Source: Mycolicibacterium sp. ND9-15
GTDB taxonomy: Bacteria; Actinomycetota; Actinomycetes; Mycobacteriales; Mycobacteriaceae
Direction: 5' to 3'
DNA length: 64,000 nt
NCBI RefSeq assembly: GCF_035918395.1
Contig: NZ_CP142362.1
Span: 4,005,501 to 4,069,500, forward strand
Numbering within the stretch: the stretch's first letter is position 1; every line of letters begins with the position of its first letter. The notes under the pieces were generated by a model that saw nothing but the letters and a program-made list of their open reading frames with translations, was not told the DNA's origin and searched no databases. This document shows, one piece after another, positions 52,046 through 61,624 of this stretch. A program made the position numbers and the translations under genes.

Positions 52046-53650
52046 GTGGCAGACGTTCTCGGACTCGTGCAGACGCTGTGGCGGGCCGGCCTGATCGCAC
52101 CGCTGCGCCCCGACAAATATTTGCGCATGGGCGCGGCGATGCGCCGGGTGGGGATGACGGCGACGGTCGGCTTCGCCGCGGCCGCGCAGCGGTGTCCGGA
52201 CCGCCCGGGACTGGTCGACGAGCGCGGCACGCTGACGTGGAAGCAGCTCGACGACCGCTGCGACGCCGTGGCCACCGGGCTGCAGAACCTTCCCGGCGGT
52301 GCGCCGAAAACCGTTGCGGTGATGTGTCGCAACCACCGTGGCTTCATCGAGGCCCTGGTGGCTTCGAACCGGGTCGGCGCCGACGTACTGCTGCTCAACA
52401 CCTCGTTCGCGGGGCCCGCCCTGGCCGAAGTGGTCGATCGGGAAGGCGCTGACGTCGTCATCTACGACGAGGAGTTCGCCGAGATCGTCGACCGGGCGAT
52501 GGCCGGCAAGCCCGCCACCCGCATCCTGGCCTGGACCGACGGACCCGCCGACGGGCTGACGCTCGATCGACTGATCGAGACCAACCTCGGCAAGCGGCCC
52601 GCTGCTGCCGAACGCAAGAGCGACGTCATCCTGCTGACGTCCGGCACCACCGGAACCCCGAAGGGCGCCAAACGCGGCGAGGGCAGCGGTGGCGCAGGCG
52701 ATCTCAAGGCGGTGCTGGACCGCACGCCATGGCGCGCCGAGGAGGCGATCGTCATCGCCGCGCCGATGTTCCACGCCTGGGGTTTCTCGCAGTTGCTGTT
52801 CGCCGCGCTGTTGGCCTGCACCATCGTCACGCGCCGCAAGTTCGACCCCGAGGCGACGCTGGACTTGGTCGACCGGTACGAGGCGACAGGCCTCGCCGTG
52901 GTGCCGGTGATGTTCGACCGGATCATGGATCTGCCCGAAGAAGTGTTGAACCGCTACAGCGGCAAGACACTTCGGTTCGCCACGGCATCGGGTTCCCGGA
53001 TGCGTCCCGATGTGGTGGTCAAGTTCATGGACCGGTTCGGCGATGTCATCTACAACAACTACAACGCGACCGAAGCGGGCATGATCGCCACCGCCACACC
53101 GGCCGACCTGCGGGCCGCGCCCGACACGGCTGGAACTGCCGCCGACGGCACCGAGATCCGCATCCTCGACGCGGAGTTCATCGAGCTTCCCACTGGAGAG
53201 ACCGGGCAGATCTTCGTGCGCAGCGGCACGCTGTTCAACGGCTACACGTCGGGCAAGACAAGAGACTTCCACGAGGGCTTCATGGCGTCGGGGGACGTGG
53301 GGTACCTCGATGACGCGGGCCGGTTGTTCGTGGTGGGCCGCGACGACGAGATGATCGTCTCCGGCGGCGAGAACGTCTACCCGATCGAAGTCGAGAAGAC
53401 GCTGGCCGGGCATCCCGCGGTGAAGGAGGCGGCGGTGCTGGGTGTCGACGACGAGCAGTACGGTCAGCGCCTCGTTGCGTTCGTCGTGCTCGACGATGGA
53501 GAGGAGACCACCCCCGAGGACCTCAAGCAGCACATCCGCGAGAACCTGGCGAACTACAAGGTGCCGCGGCAGATCACCGTGCTCGACGAGTTGCCGCGGG
53601 GCAGTACCGGCAAGGTGGTGCGCAAGGACCTGCTCGATCTCGTCGACTAA
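52046..53650 (+). CDS. FadD-type fatty acyl-CoA/AMP ligase
   Basis: A 534-residue AMP-forming ligase: LLTSGTTGTPKGAKRG, NNYNATEAG, GFMASGDVGYLDDAGRL, VGRDDEMIVSGGENVYPIEV and the lysine in GSTGKVVRKDL. The N-terminal 35 residues (VLGLVQTLWRAGLIAPLRP) are hydrophobic and may bind membrane, as in mycobacterial FadD12-like proteins. GTG start. It overlaps the WS/DGAT stop by 4 bp convergently. Confidence 0.9.
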   Translation: MADVLGLVQTLWRAGLIAPLRPDKYLRMGAAMRRVGMTATVGFAAAAQRCPDRPGLVDERGTLTWKQLDDRCDAVATGLQNLPGGAPKTVAVMCRNHRGFIEALVASNRVGADVLLLNTSFAGPALAEVVDREGADVVIYDEEFAEIVDRAMAGKPATRILAWTDGPADGLTLDRLIETNLGKRPAAAERKSDVILLTSGTTGTPKGAKRGEGSGGAGDLKAVLDRTPWRAEEAIVIAAPMFHAWGFSQLLFAALLACTIVTRRKFDPEATLDLVDRYEATGLAVVPVMFDRIMDLPEEVLNRYSGKTLRFATASGSRMRPDVVVKFMDRFGDVIYNNYNATEAGMIATATPADLRAAPDTAGTAADGTEIRILDAEFIELPTGETGQIFVRSGTLFNGYTSGKTRDFHEGFMASGDVGYLDDAGRLFVVGRDDEMIVSGGENVYPIEVEKTLAGHPAVKEAAVLGVDDEQYGQRLVAFVVLDDGEETTPEDLKQHIRENLANYKVPRQITVLDELPRGSTGKVVRKDLLDLVD

Positions 53651-55080
53651 CCGACGGCCCTGGCCGGCGCCATCGCGGTGCTCACCACGGACAGCGCCGG
53701 AAGCCCTGCGGCCGAGCGGATCTCGTCGAGTGCGTGCACCATCGCGTCGGTTGCCTCGTGAATGTCGTCGAACGTGCGGTCGTCGGACAGGATCGAAATG
53801 TCCACCTGGTCGACGTAGCTCCACACCGTCATGTTGAACGCGCTGCCGGCCGAAAGCACACCGATCGAGTAGATCTCGCTCACCGGGGCGCCACCGATGT
53901 GGCCGTGCCGGCGCGGCCCGGGCACACTGGACACGGCGACATTCATCAGCGGGTTGTGTTTGGCGCGCTGACTCTGCCACCGCAGCAGCGGCGGTGTCAG
54001 CGGTGGCGGCAGGTACTCCATCAGCCGGCCCTGCAGCTTCGGGCCGAGCAGTTCGTAATCCTCCTTCGCGCGCGCGGTCGCCAGGGAGGTCAGCCGGACT
54101 CGCTCGAGCGGATCGTCGATGTGCACAGGAAGAGACACTGACAGACCGCCGATTTCGTTGCCGGTGATCCTGTCGGGTGACAGGTCCGTGCTCACCGGGA
54201 CCGATGCCATCAGCGGGCGGTCCGCGCGTCCGTCGTAGCGCAGGAGCAGTTTCCGCAAGCCGCCGGCCGCCGTCGCGAGCACGATGTCGTTGAACGTGAC
54301 TTCGAGATGTCTGGCCGTCTCCTTGACTTCGGCCAGCGAGATCGACGCCGTGGCGAAGGTCCGGATCGGTGACACCACATGGTTGAGAAATGTTGGTGGC
54401 GTACGGAACATCTTCGCCAGGTCCGGTTGATCGGTTCGCTCCCTGGCGCGGCGGCGCACCTTGGTGAACCCCCGAACCGCATCGCGGGCGAGTGCGGGCA
54501 GTGCCGCGACGTTCGAGGCGTGGTCGCGCATCGCGACCTTCAACAGCTCGGACCGACGCGGCGCTTCGCAGGTTTCGTAGTCCTCGCGCTCGTCTTGTGT
54601 GCCGTCCGCCAGATCCATCAGCCGCGCAAGCAGATTCGCCGAGGCGACACCGTCGGCCAGTGTGTGATGCACCTTGCCGATGAGCGCGAAACGGTTATCC
54701 GCCGATCCCTCGGCGAAGTGGAATTCCCACAGCGGGCGGCTGCGGTCGAGCGGCGTGCTGGCGATCCGGCCGATCACCTCGTCGAGCTCACGGCGGCCGC
54801 CCGGACTCGGTACGCGCACCCGGCGCAGGTGGTAGTCGAGGTCGACCGGGCAATCCTCGAGCCACATCGGGTGGTGCAGCTTCCACGGGATGTCGACCAG
54901 GCGGTAGCGCAGCGGGTCGAGCAGGTGCAGCCTTCGGGCGATCGTCCGGCAGAAGAGGTCGAAAGTGAACTCGCCGTCGAAGTCGGTGGCGTCGATGATC
55001 GCGACCTTCAACGTGTGCGTGTGCAGGTTGGGCGTCTCGCTGTAGAGCAGCATGGCGTCCATGCCGTTGAGTCGCTTCAC
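53647..55080 (-). CDS. Wax ester synthase/diacylglycerol acyltransferase (WS/DGAT)
   Basis: A 477-residue acyltransferase with the HHxxxDG catalytic motif in KVHHTLADGVASANL, an N-terminal GMDAMLLYSETPNLH and C-terminal NVAVSSVPGPRRHG. It joins fatty acyl-CoA to diacylglycerol or long alcohols to make storage lipid. It stands alone on the minus strand and lacks an obvious GAGAAT operator, so it may not belong to the regulon. Confidence 0.93.
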   Translation of the reverse strand: MKRLNGMDAMLLYSETPNLHTHTLKVAIIDATDFDGEFTFDLFCRTIARRLHLLDPLRYRLVDIPWKLHHPMWLEDCPVDLDYHLRRVRVPSPGGRRELDEVIGRIASTPLDRSRPLWEFHFAEGSADNRFALIGKVHHTLADGVASANLLARLMDLADGTQDEREDYETCEAPRRSELLKVAMRDHASNVAALPALARDAVRGFTKVRRRARERTDQPDLAKMFRTPPTFLNHVVSPIRTFATASISLAEVKETARHLEVTFNDIVLATAAGGLRKLLLRYDGRADRPLMASVPVSTDLSPDRITGNEIGGLSVSLPVHIDDPLERVRLTSLATARAKEDYELLGPKLQGRLMEYLPPPLTPPLLRWQSQRAKHNPLMNVAVSSVPGPRRHGHIGGAPVSEIYSIGVLSAGSAFNMTVWSYVDQVDISILSDDRTFDDIHEATDAMVHALDEIRSAAGLPALSVVSTAMAPARAVG

Positions 55081-55229
55081 ATCCCCACCCCCTGTGGACC
55101 GTCGGTGTCCAAGGGCTCCATCGAACCACTCGGACGGTCATGATCGGGTGGTTTCGGTCAGCCGGGGATGTCCTACGCTCTGGACCACGGGCACGTTCGG
55201 TTGTCCGTGACCGACGGAAGTGAGGGTCG

Positions 55230-56201
55230 ATGAAGGCGATCGTGTGCCGGGAGTACGGCGATCCTGACGATCTCGTGCTCGACGAACTGCCCGACCTCAC
55301 ACCACAACCCGGTCAGGTGGTGATCAGGGTTCGGGCCGCTGCGGTCAACTATCCTGACGTCCTGTTGATCGCGGGCAAGTATCAGGTCAAGGTGCCGCCG
55401 CCCTTCAGCCCGGGCAGCGAGATGGCCGGCGACGTCGTCGCGGTGGGTGACGGGGTGGATTGCCCTGTGGGCGCTCGAGTGGCTGCGACGACGTTCGTCG
55501 GTGCGTTTGCGGAGCAGGCGGTGGTCGACGCGCGTGCGGTGTCGCCGATTCCGGACGGGATCGACTACGCCGACGCCGCCGCGTTCGGCGTCACCTACCG
55601 CACTGCGTACTACACGTTGCGGACGGTCGCGCCGGTGCAACCGGATGACTGGGTGGTCGTGCTCGGGGCCGCCGGAGGTGTCGGTCTGGCCGCGGTGGAC
55701 ATCGCGAAACTTCTCGGGGGCAGGGTATTGGCGGCGGCGTCCGGATCGGACAAGCTCGACCTCTGCCGCGAGCGCGGGGCCGAAGCGGTCGTCGACTACG
55801 ACCGCGAAGATCTGCGTGACCGGATCAGGGAGGTCACCGGCAAGGCCGGCGCACGGGTCGTCGTCGACCCCGTCGGCGGACCGTACTCGCTGCCTGCGCT
55901 TCGCGGCCTCAGACGCGGCGGGACCTTCGTCACGCTCGGTTACGCCGCCGGCGCCATCCCGTCCGTTCCCCTCAATCTGGTTCTCCTCAAAGGCATTACA
56001 GTTCGCGGCATGGAGATCCGGACCTTCGCGTCCGACTATCCGAATGAGGTCGTACGCGACGACGAGGAACTGCATGCGCTCTATGCCGAGGGCAGGCTCC
56101 GTCCCTACATCGGCGCCAGGTTCCCGCTCCACGACGCAGCGGTGGCGTTACGCCACGTCGCCGATCGCAAGGCGCTGGGCAAGGTCGTCATCGACATCTG
56201 A
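55230..56201 (+). CDS. NADPH:quinone reductase-like MDR oxidoreductase, zinc-free
   Basis: A 323-residue medium-chain dehydrogenase: GSEMAGDVVAVGDGVD in the catalytic domain and GAAGGVGLAAVDIAKLLGG for cofactor binding. No zinc-ligand cysteines are seen, which fits the quinone oxidoreductase and enoyl-reductase branch. It diverges from the WS/DGAT gene across a 149-bp gap in which I see no clear operator. Confidence 0.88.
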   Translation: MKAIVCREYGDPDDLVLDELPDLTPQPGQVVIRVRAAAVNYPDVLLIAGKYQVKVPPPFSPGSEMAGDVVAVGDGVDCPVGARVAATTFVGAFAEQAVVDARAVSPIPDGIDYADAAAFGVTYRTAYYTLRTVAPVQPDDWVVVLGAAGGVGLAAVDIAKLLGGRVLAAASGSDKLDLCRERGAEAVVDYDREDLRDRIREVTGKAGARVVVDPVGGPYSLPALRGLRRGGTFVTLGYAAGAIPSVPLNLVLLKGITVRGMEIRTFASDYPNEVVRDDEELHALYAEGRLRPYIGARFPLHDAAVALRHVADRKALGKVVIDI

Positions 56202-56213
56202 GTAACCGGCGGC

Positions 56214-57284
56214 CTACGTCAGTGCCGCCAGCGCAGCGCGGGAGTCGAGGTCGATGAACGCCGCCGAATACCGTTGCGCCAACGCCAGGCAGATGTCCGC
56301 ACCCTGCCAGGCGTCACCGCCGGACAAAGTGGCCATCCAGATCGCGAGGCCGTGTGCGACCGATGCGCGGTACCGCAGCCAAACATCTTCTGCCGACGGA
56401 AGTTCCGAGGACGGCAGAGCCAGCGCGCTGCGGTACTCGTCGAGCAGATCGCGTTCGGCACGCCGACGGTCCTCGATCGTCAGCGCCCCTTGCAGGAAGT
56501 AGCCGAGATCCAGGGACCAGTTGCCGTGTCGCGCCATCTGCCAGTCCAGGAACCCCACGTCGTCGTCGGGGAGGACGTAGGTGTTGCCGATATGCGGGTC
56601 TCCGTGAAGCAGGGTCTGCGCGCTGGTGGTGAGAGTGCCTATGTAGCGGGCCCAGATGTCGACGAACAGCTCTGTGCCGCTCAATTCGAGGATCTCCGAG
56701 GAGACCGAGTCGCCCAGTCGCTCATGGGCGATGTGCAACGGGGCGTATTCGAGCCCTTCGAATGCGACGAATGGTTCGAGCCAGTCCAGCGCGGAGTTCG
56801 CGGTCAGCCGCTCACCCCAGAACTGGCTGTGCATCCGTGCCAGGCCCCGGACGCCGTTGGCAACTTGCTCGACCGTCATCGGCCGGGTGGAGTCGCGCGG
56901 GTCGGCGCCGCGGGCGACGACGTCCTCCATGATCATCAGGAAGTTCGAGCCCGGCTCGTCGATCAGCGCCGCGTAGACGGTCGGATGGTCAAGTGGCAGC
57001 GCCACACCGGAACTGAACAGCCGCGGTTCGTGGAACAGACCGCTGGTGAGTGCGACCAGCGCGGCGTGGTCGGGGTCGACGGCCTTGGCGAACACCGTCG
57101 CCGGCCCCGAGCCCGCCGAGTACGTCAGCGCCAGTCGCGCCCGGCGGTTGGTGCCGTCGTCGCGCAGTACGACGGTGACACCGTCGACGGTGGCGCCCGG
57201 GAAGTGCTCCGCGAGCGCCGCCGTCATCCAGCCCGGTGTGATCTCGTCCCAACCGCGTGGCAGCGACAGCTCGACAGCGGTCAC
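56214..57284 (-). CDS. Phosphotransferase (APH-like kinase) family protein
   Basis: A 356-residue kinase-fold protein with catalytic LLHGDPHIGNTYVL and metal-binding GFLDWQMAR. It belongs to the APH/ecdysteroid-kinase-like group often found with P450, SDR and acyl-CoA dehydrogenase genes in actinobacterial catabolic clusters. Phosphorylation of an alcohol as an activation step is possible. Last gene of a P450-SDR-kinase operon; its start overlaps the SDR stop. Confidence 0.85.
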   Translation of the reverse strand: MTAVELSLPRGWDEITPGWMTAALAEHFPGATVDGVTVVLRDDGTNRRARLALTYSAGSGPATVFAKAVDPDHAALVALTSGLFHEPRLFSSGVALPLDHPTVYAALIDEPGSNFLMIMEDVVARGADPRDSTRPMTVEQVANGVRGLARMHSQFWGERLTANSALDWLEPFVAFEGLEYAPLHIAHERLGDSVSSEILELSGTELFVDIWARYIGTLTTSAQTLLHGDPHIGNTYVLPDDDVGFLDWQMARHGNWSLDLGYFLQGALTIEDRRRAERDLLDEYRSALALPSSELPSAEDVWLRYRASVAHGLAIWMATLSGGDAWQGADICLALAQRYSAAFIDLDSRAALAALT

Positions 57285-58123
57285 TACTTGAGGCAGCTGC
57301 CGCCGTCGACAGGCAGCGTGACGCCGGTGATATAGCGGCTCTCGTCGGATGCCAGGAAAAGCACGGCGTTGGCGATGTCCTCGGGCTCCACCCAGCCGAT
57401 CGGCAACGTGTGCATCAACTGTGCCACGACCTTCATGTCGTCGGGACCCGGGTTTTCCAGATCAGGGCGGAACAGCTTCATCGTGCCCTCGTTCATGAAG
57501 AGCGGGGTGTTGACGTTGGTCGGGTGCACCGAGTTGACCCGGATGTTCTGCGCGCCGAGTTCGACCGCGAACGTCCGCATCAGGCCAACCACACCGTGTT
57601 TGGCGGCGACGTAATGGCCGGTATGCGGGTACGCCTTCAAACCGCCTACCGAGCTGGTGAGGATGATTGACCCGCCGCGACCGCCGCTGAGGATGTGCGG
57701 CACGCCCGCCTTGACGGTCTTCCAGACCCCGCCGAGGTTCACGTCGATCATGGCGGTCCAGTCGGTTTCGCTGGTCTTGTCCAGGGTCTGGCCGCCGTTG
57801 CCGATGCCGGCGTTGGCGACGATGATGTCGAGGCGGCCCAACTGCTCGACGCCGGTGTCCACCGCCGCCTTGAGTGCGTCGAAGTCGCGGACGTCGACCT
57901 CGGCGGTGTAGATGCGGCGGTTGTGGCCCTTGACCAGGTCCGCCGTCTCGGCCAGATCCTCGGGCGTCGACGGCGCGATCAGGTCGACCGTGTCGACCTT
58001 CTTGCAGATGTCGACGGCGATGATGTCGGCGCCTTCGGCCGCCAGTCGCACCGCGTGCGCGCGGCCCTGGCCGCGAGCGGCACCGGTGATGAATGCGACC
58101 TTGCCTTCAACACGTCCAGTCAT
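57284..58123 (-). CDS. Mycofactocin-coupled SDR family oxidoreductase
   Basis: A 279-residue SDR with the mycofactocin-group N-terminus GRVEGKVAFITGAARGQGRA, an insertion after the second strand (ICKKVDTVDLIAPSTPEDL) that buries the NAD, and a YVAAKHG active site. Such enzymes keep NAD bound and pass electrons to the peptide-derived cofactor mycofactocin. Substrates are typically alcohols. It lies between the P450 and kinase genes. Confidence 0.92.
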   Translation of the reverse strand: MTGRVEGKVAFITGAARGQGRAHAVRLAAEGADIIAVDICKKVDTVDLIAPSTPEDLAETADLVKGHNRRIYTAEVDVRDFDALKAAVDTGVEQLGRLDIIVANAGIGNGGQTLDKTSETDWTAMIDVNLGGVWKTVKAGVPHILSGGRGGSIILTSSVGGLKAYPHTGHYVAAKHGVVGLMRTFAVELGAQNIRVNSVHPTNVNTPLFMNEGTMKLFRPDLENPGPDDMKVVAQLMHTLPIGWVEPEDIANAVLFLASDESRYITGVTLPVDGGSCLK

Positions 58124-58157
58124 GGGTTACCTCTATTCGTCGTCGTTACAGGGGTTT

Positions 58158-59372
58158 TCAGAAGTCTCCAGGAATGAAGGTGGGCATGGATTCCCAGCCG
58201 CGAACCGCGGTCGTCGGGGACGGCTTGGCGTTCGGCCAGTCGACTTCCCACGTCGGGAACCTCTTGAGGATTTCCTCAAGCGCGATGCGGCCCTCCAGAC
58301 GTGCCAGCGCGTTACCCATGCAGAAGTGGGTTCCCGCACCGAACGTCATGTGCGAGTGCGCCTCCCGGTGGATGTCGAAGACGTCGCCGTCCGGCGGGAA
58401 GCGGCGGTGGTCGCGGTTCGCGGCGCCGACGAGCATCAGCATCGCCGATCCCTCGGGTACCGTCTGGCCGTAGTATTCGACGTCACGGGTCACATAGCGG
58501 GCGATCTGCAGGGCCGGTGGCTCCCAGCGCAGGATCTCCTCGATCGCCTGGGGTATCAAGCCGGGGTCGGCTGCCAGTTGGGCCCGCTGATCCGGGTAAT
58601 CGGCGAGTGTCTTTCCGGCCCAACCGATCAAACGCGTCGTGGTCTCGCTGCCCGCCGTGGCGATGACCGTCAGGTACATCAGCAGTTCCTCGCGCCGCAG
58701 CTTGCGTATGGTGCCGGTCTCGTCCTCGAACTCGGCGTTCAGCAGGTCGGTCATGATGTCGTCGGACGGGTGGTCGGTGCGGTAGTCGATGAACTCGGCG
58801 AACACCTCACCGGTGGCCAGCAGGTCGACTTCCTTGCTCTGCAATGTGGCTTCACCGTGATCGGTGACGCGACGCTGATCCTTCTCCGGAATACCTAGCA
58901 GCATTCCGATGACACGCATCGGCATCTGCTCGCCGAGATCGTTGACGAAGTCGAACCGGTCCGAGCCGATCAACGGATCCAGACAGCGCGCGGTGAACTC
59001 GCGGATCTGCGGTTCCAGCGCCTGAACCTTGCGAGGAGTGAACACGCGCGACAACAGATTGCGGTGAATGTTGTGGATCGGCGGATCCTCGAAAATCAAT
59101 GTGCCGGGCGGGATCTCCATCCCGGACTTGATGATTTCGAGCAACGCCCCACGACCCGAGATGAACGTCTGGTGGTCGATCACCGCCTTGTTGACGTCGT
59201 CGAAGCGGCTCAACGCGTAGAAGTCGTGCTTGGTGTTGTAGTACAGCGGGGCCTCTTCGCGCAACCGTGCGAAGACGGCGTATGGGTTCATGTTCAGATC
59301 GATGTTGTACGGGTCGTAGTACAACTCGTCCGTCGCATCGTGCACGTCGGAGTTCTCTGCACTGATCGTCAC
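58158..59372 (-). CDS. Cytochrome P450 monooxygenase
   Basis: A P450 of about 404 residues: I-helix ATAGSETTTRL, K-helix EEILRWEPP and haem loop FGAGTHFCMGNALARLE. GTG at 59372 follows an AGAGG ribosome site; ATGs at 59411 and 59441 are in-frame alternatives. Three GAGAAT-type sites lie 129-224 bp upstream. Its product alcohol may be the substrate of the SDR that follows by 34 bp. Confidence 0.9.
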   Translation of the reverse strand: MTISAENSDVHDATDELYYDPYNIDLNMNPYAVFARLREEAPLYYNTKHDFYALSRFDDVNKAVIDHQTFISGRGALLEIIKSGMEIPPGTLIFEDPPIHNIHRNLLSRVFTPRKVQALEPQIREFTARCLDPLIGSDRFDFVNDLGEQMPMRVIGMLLGIPEKDQRRVTDHGEATLQSKEVDLLATGEVFAEFIDYRTDHPSDDIMTDLLNAEFEDETGTIRKLRREELLMYLTVIATAGSETTTRLIGWAGKTLADYPDQRAQLAADPGLIPQAIEEILRWEPPALQIARYVTRDVEYYGQTVPEGSAMLMLVGAANRDHRRFPPDGDVFDIHREAHSHMTFGAGTHFCMGNALARLEGRIALEEILKRFPTWEVDWPNAKPSPTTAVRGWESMPTFIPGDF

Positions 59373-59500
59373 CGCATCGCCTCTCACCGGACCAGGGCTC
59401 GCATAAGACATGGGGCTGATTTTTGTCTCACACTCTGGCATCCGTCATAAAGGGGTGTCAATAAGGGACTCAATTCCGACCATTTAAGCTCTTCGCTCAG

Positions 59501-59596
59501 AAGAACCGGATTCTCCAGACGGGCGCGCCGGTCGCCGCGTCGATGTTCGCGGGACACGAGAACAGGGTTCGCTCACAACGTGAGAATGAGGTTCTC
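59501..59596. promoter_or_regulatory. Cluster of three GAGAAT-type operators upstream of P450
   Basis: AAGAAC-CGG-ATTCTC (59501-59515), GAGAAC-AGG-GTTCGC (59558-59572) and GAGAAT-GAG-GTTCTC (59582-59596) lie in the gap between the TetR gene's stop and the minus-strand P450 operon. Sites 2 and 3 are 24 bp apart centre to centre, sites 1 and 2 57 bp. Cooperative repression of the P450-SDR-kinase operon is likely. Confidence 0.6.
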
Positions 59597-59598
59597 GG

Positions 59599-60315
59599 TT
59601 AGCTGGCGGCGAATCCGTGCGAGACGAAGTCCCAGACTTCGTCGGCTGTGATCGGATGGGTGGTGCCGTCTTCGGCGCCGTTGGACTGCGCGACGAACAT
59701 GACGGTCTGCATGGTCATCGCCGCCATCCGCTTCGGGTTGATGCCCTCCCGCAGTTGGCCCGCCGCGCCTGCCTCCTCCATCAGCTCGGTGAGCAGCGCC
59801 AGCAGCGGTGCGTGGGCGACCTTGACCTCGGCGGGGTGCGAGAGCAGAAGTCGGGGAGCGAAGTCGGTGAACAGCGGCCGCTTCGCAGTGGGGTCCGGGC
59901 GGGAGGATTCGAACAGCAACTGGACCGCGACTTGGAGTCGCTCGATCGGCTCGTCGGCGGTGGTGGTGGCCGCCCGGATCTGGTCGGCCGACCGGCTCAG
60001 CGCGTCCTCGAAGAGCGCCAGCAGCAGTTCGTGCTTACCGTCGAACTGCAGGTAAAAGCTGCGCAGCGACTGCCGCGAGCGGTCGACGACCTCCTGGACG
60101 GTGAAGTCCGTGCTGCCCTTTTCGATGATGATCGCCTGCGCGGCGTCGAGAAACCGTTGCACCCGCTGCGCGGCCCGGAGCTTCGCGGTTTTTATCGACC
60201 GTTCAACCGCGCGCTGCTTCCAGGCAGGCTCTTCGCTGGGGCTCGTCACCGGCGGCTCAGACGCCGGCCGGGTGGGGAGAACATGAACTGACTGTACCGG
60301 AGAACGCCTCGCCAT
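59599..60315 (-). CDS. TetR-family regulator, likely master repressor of the GAGAAT regulon
   Basis: A 238-residue TetR protein. The HTH is FTVQEVVDRSRQSLRSFYLQF, preceded by a basic SIKTAKLRAAQRVQRFLDAAQ helix. The ATG at 60315 has an AGGA site; a TTG at 60342 is in frame. The only perfectly symmetric extended operator of the window lies 56 bp upstream, and three more flank its 3' end, which is the best evidence that it binds this motif and regulates itself. Confidence 0.88.
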   Translation of the reverse strand: MARRSPVQSVHVLPTRPASEPPVTSPSEEPAWKQRAVERSIKTAKLRAAQRVQRFLDAAQAIIIEKGSTDFTVQEVVDRSRQSLRSFYLQFDGKHELLLALFEDALSRSADQIRAATTTADEPIERLQVAVQLLFESSRPDPTAKRPLFTDFAPRLLLSHPAEVKVAHAPLLALLTELMEEAGAAGQLREGINPKRMAAMTMQTVMFVAQSNGAEDGTTHPITADEVWDFVSHGFAAS

Positions 60316-60370
60316 TGCGGTCCTGGACCCCCTCGCGGCCAACGTGTCAGAGATTGTAACTTTCTCACGA

Positions 60371-60387
60371 TGAGAATAGTATTCTCA
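60371..60387. promoter_or_regulatory. Perfect 17-bp operator TGAGAATAGTATTCTCA
   Basis: Eight-base arms are exactly complementary around a central G. It is centred between TetR (-) and the FadE gene (+), 56 and 50 bp from their starts. The downstream ATTCTCATTTT extension matches the copies at 11006 and 11115. This is the strongest member of the motif family. Confidence 0.75.
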
Positions 60388-60437
60388 TTTTGGAGATAAC
60401 AATAGTCCTACCAAAGATTTGATCTGGCGGGAGTCGC

Positions 60438-61612
60438 GTGCAGCTCACCTTCGATGCTGATGTCGAGGTATTCCGTGCCGAGTTCAACGCCTTCCTCGAC
60501 GAACATCTTCCATCCGACGCCGCCGCGCTGCAGCGGTCGCGGTCCAGTAGCGACGTCCCAGGCTGGGCGCGAGACTGGCAGCGGTTGATGTTCGACCACG
60601 GCTGGCTGCTGCCCGGCTACCCGCCGGAGTTCGGTGGACGCAACGCCACGATCTTGCAGCAGTACGTGCACCAGCAGGAATTGGCGCGTCGACGCGTGTA
60701 TCTGACCTACAACCCGCAGGGCGTCGGGATCATCTCGGCCTCGCTGATCTCGTTCGGCACACCCGAACAACAGCGCCGCTGGGCGGTGCCGATCCTGCGT
60801 GCCGAGATCACCGCATCGCTGGGGATGAGTGAACCGGGCGCCGGGTCGGACCTGGCGTCGCTGAGCACCAGCGGGGTGTTGGACGGTGAGTATTTCGTCG
60901 TCAACGGGCAGAAGGTGTGGACTTCGGGGGCGCACGACGCCGATGTGCTGCTGACTTTCGTTCGCACCGATCCGAAAGCCGCCAAGCACAAGGGGATCAG
61001 CGTGCTGATGATCCCGACCGACCTGCCCGGTGTGGTGCGCCGTCCGTTCGCCTCGGTCTGCGACGTCGACGACCTCGACTTCAACGAGGTCTTCTTCAAC
61101 GACGTGCGGGTGCCCGTGGAGAACTTGATCGGCCCGCTGAACGAGGGTTGGCGGGTCGCCAACGGTTCGCTCGGGCACGAACGAAACATGCTGTGGCTCA
61201 GCTACGCGGACCGACTGCAGGAACTGGTCGAGGATTTTCGTCCGCCTCCCCGCTCGATCGCGACCGGTACGCCGCGATGGTGATGGACAACCAGGCCCTG
61301 CGCTTGCTCGGCTCGGTGGCGCTGGCCCGGGCCGCGCGCGGCGATGAGGATGTGCCCGCTCTGTCGGTGCTGAAACTTCTCGGCTCGGAGGCGTCGCAGG
61401 CTGGCACCGAGTACGCGATGGCCGCCGCCGGCATCGACGCGCTGGCCCATCCGACGTTTTCGGGGCCCTACAGCGCACAGCACCTGGAGTTGTACCGGTG
61501 CGGTTGGTTCGAGCGCTACGTTCGCACGTTCGGCGGCACGATCGCCGGCGGCACCTCCGAGATCCAACGCAACATCATCGCCCAGCGGTTGCTGGGCCTG
61601 CCGCGAAACTAG
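60438..61612 (+). pseudogene. Acyl-CoA dehydrogenase (FadE) with frameshift
   Basis: The first frame (60438-61283) carries MSEPGAGSDLASLS, KVWTSGAHDADVLL and LGHERNMLW, but then reads an unrelated end. The remaining C-terminus, with VMDNQALRLLGSVALARAAR and AGGTSEIQRNI, continues in another frame to 61612. One base appears to be missing within about 61239-61258. The intact protein would have about 391 residues. It is either a real inactivation or a sequencing error. Confidence 0.85.
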
Positions 61613-61624
61613 AAGGACTGCAGC

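Noticed and set aside
51194..53980. 928-codon open frame on the minus strand
   Set aside because: It lies opposite the acyltransferase and FadD genes, which have complete family motifs. Its translation is rich in Arg, His and Gly with no domain; high GC leaves the antisense frame open.
55081..55229. Regulon operator between WS/DGAT and quinone reductase genes
   Set aside because: I found no GAGAAT or ATTCTC half site in this divergent gap, so these two genes are left outside the regulon.
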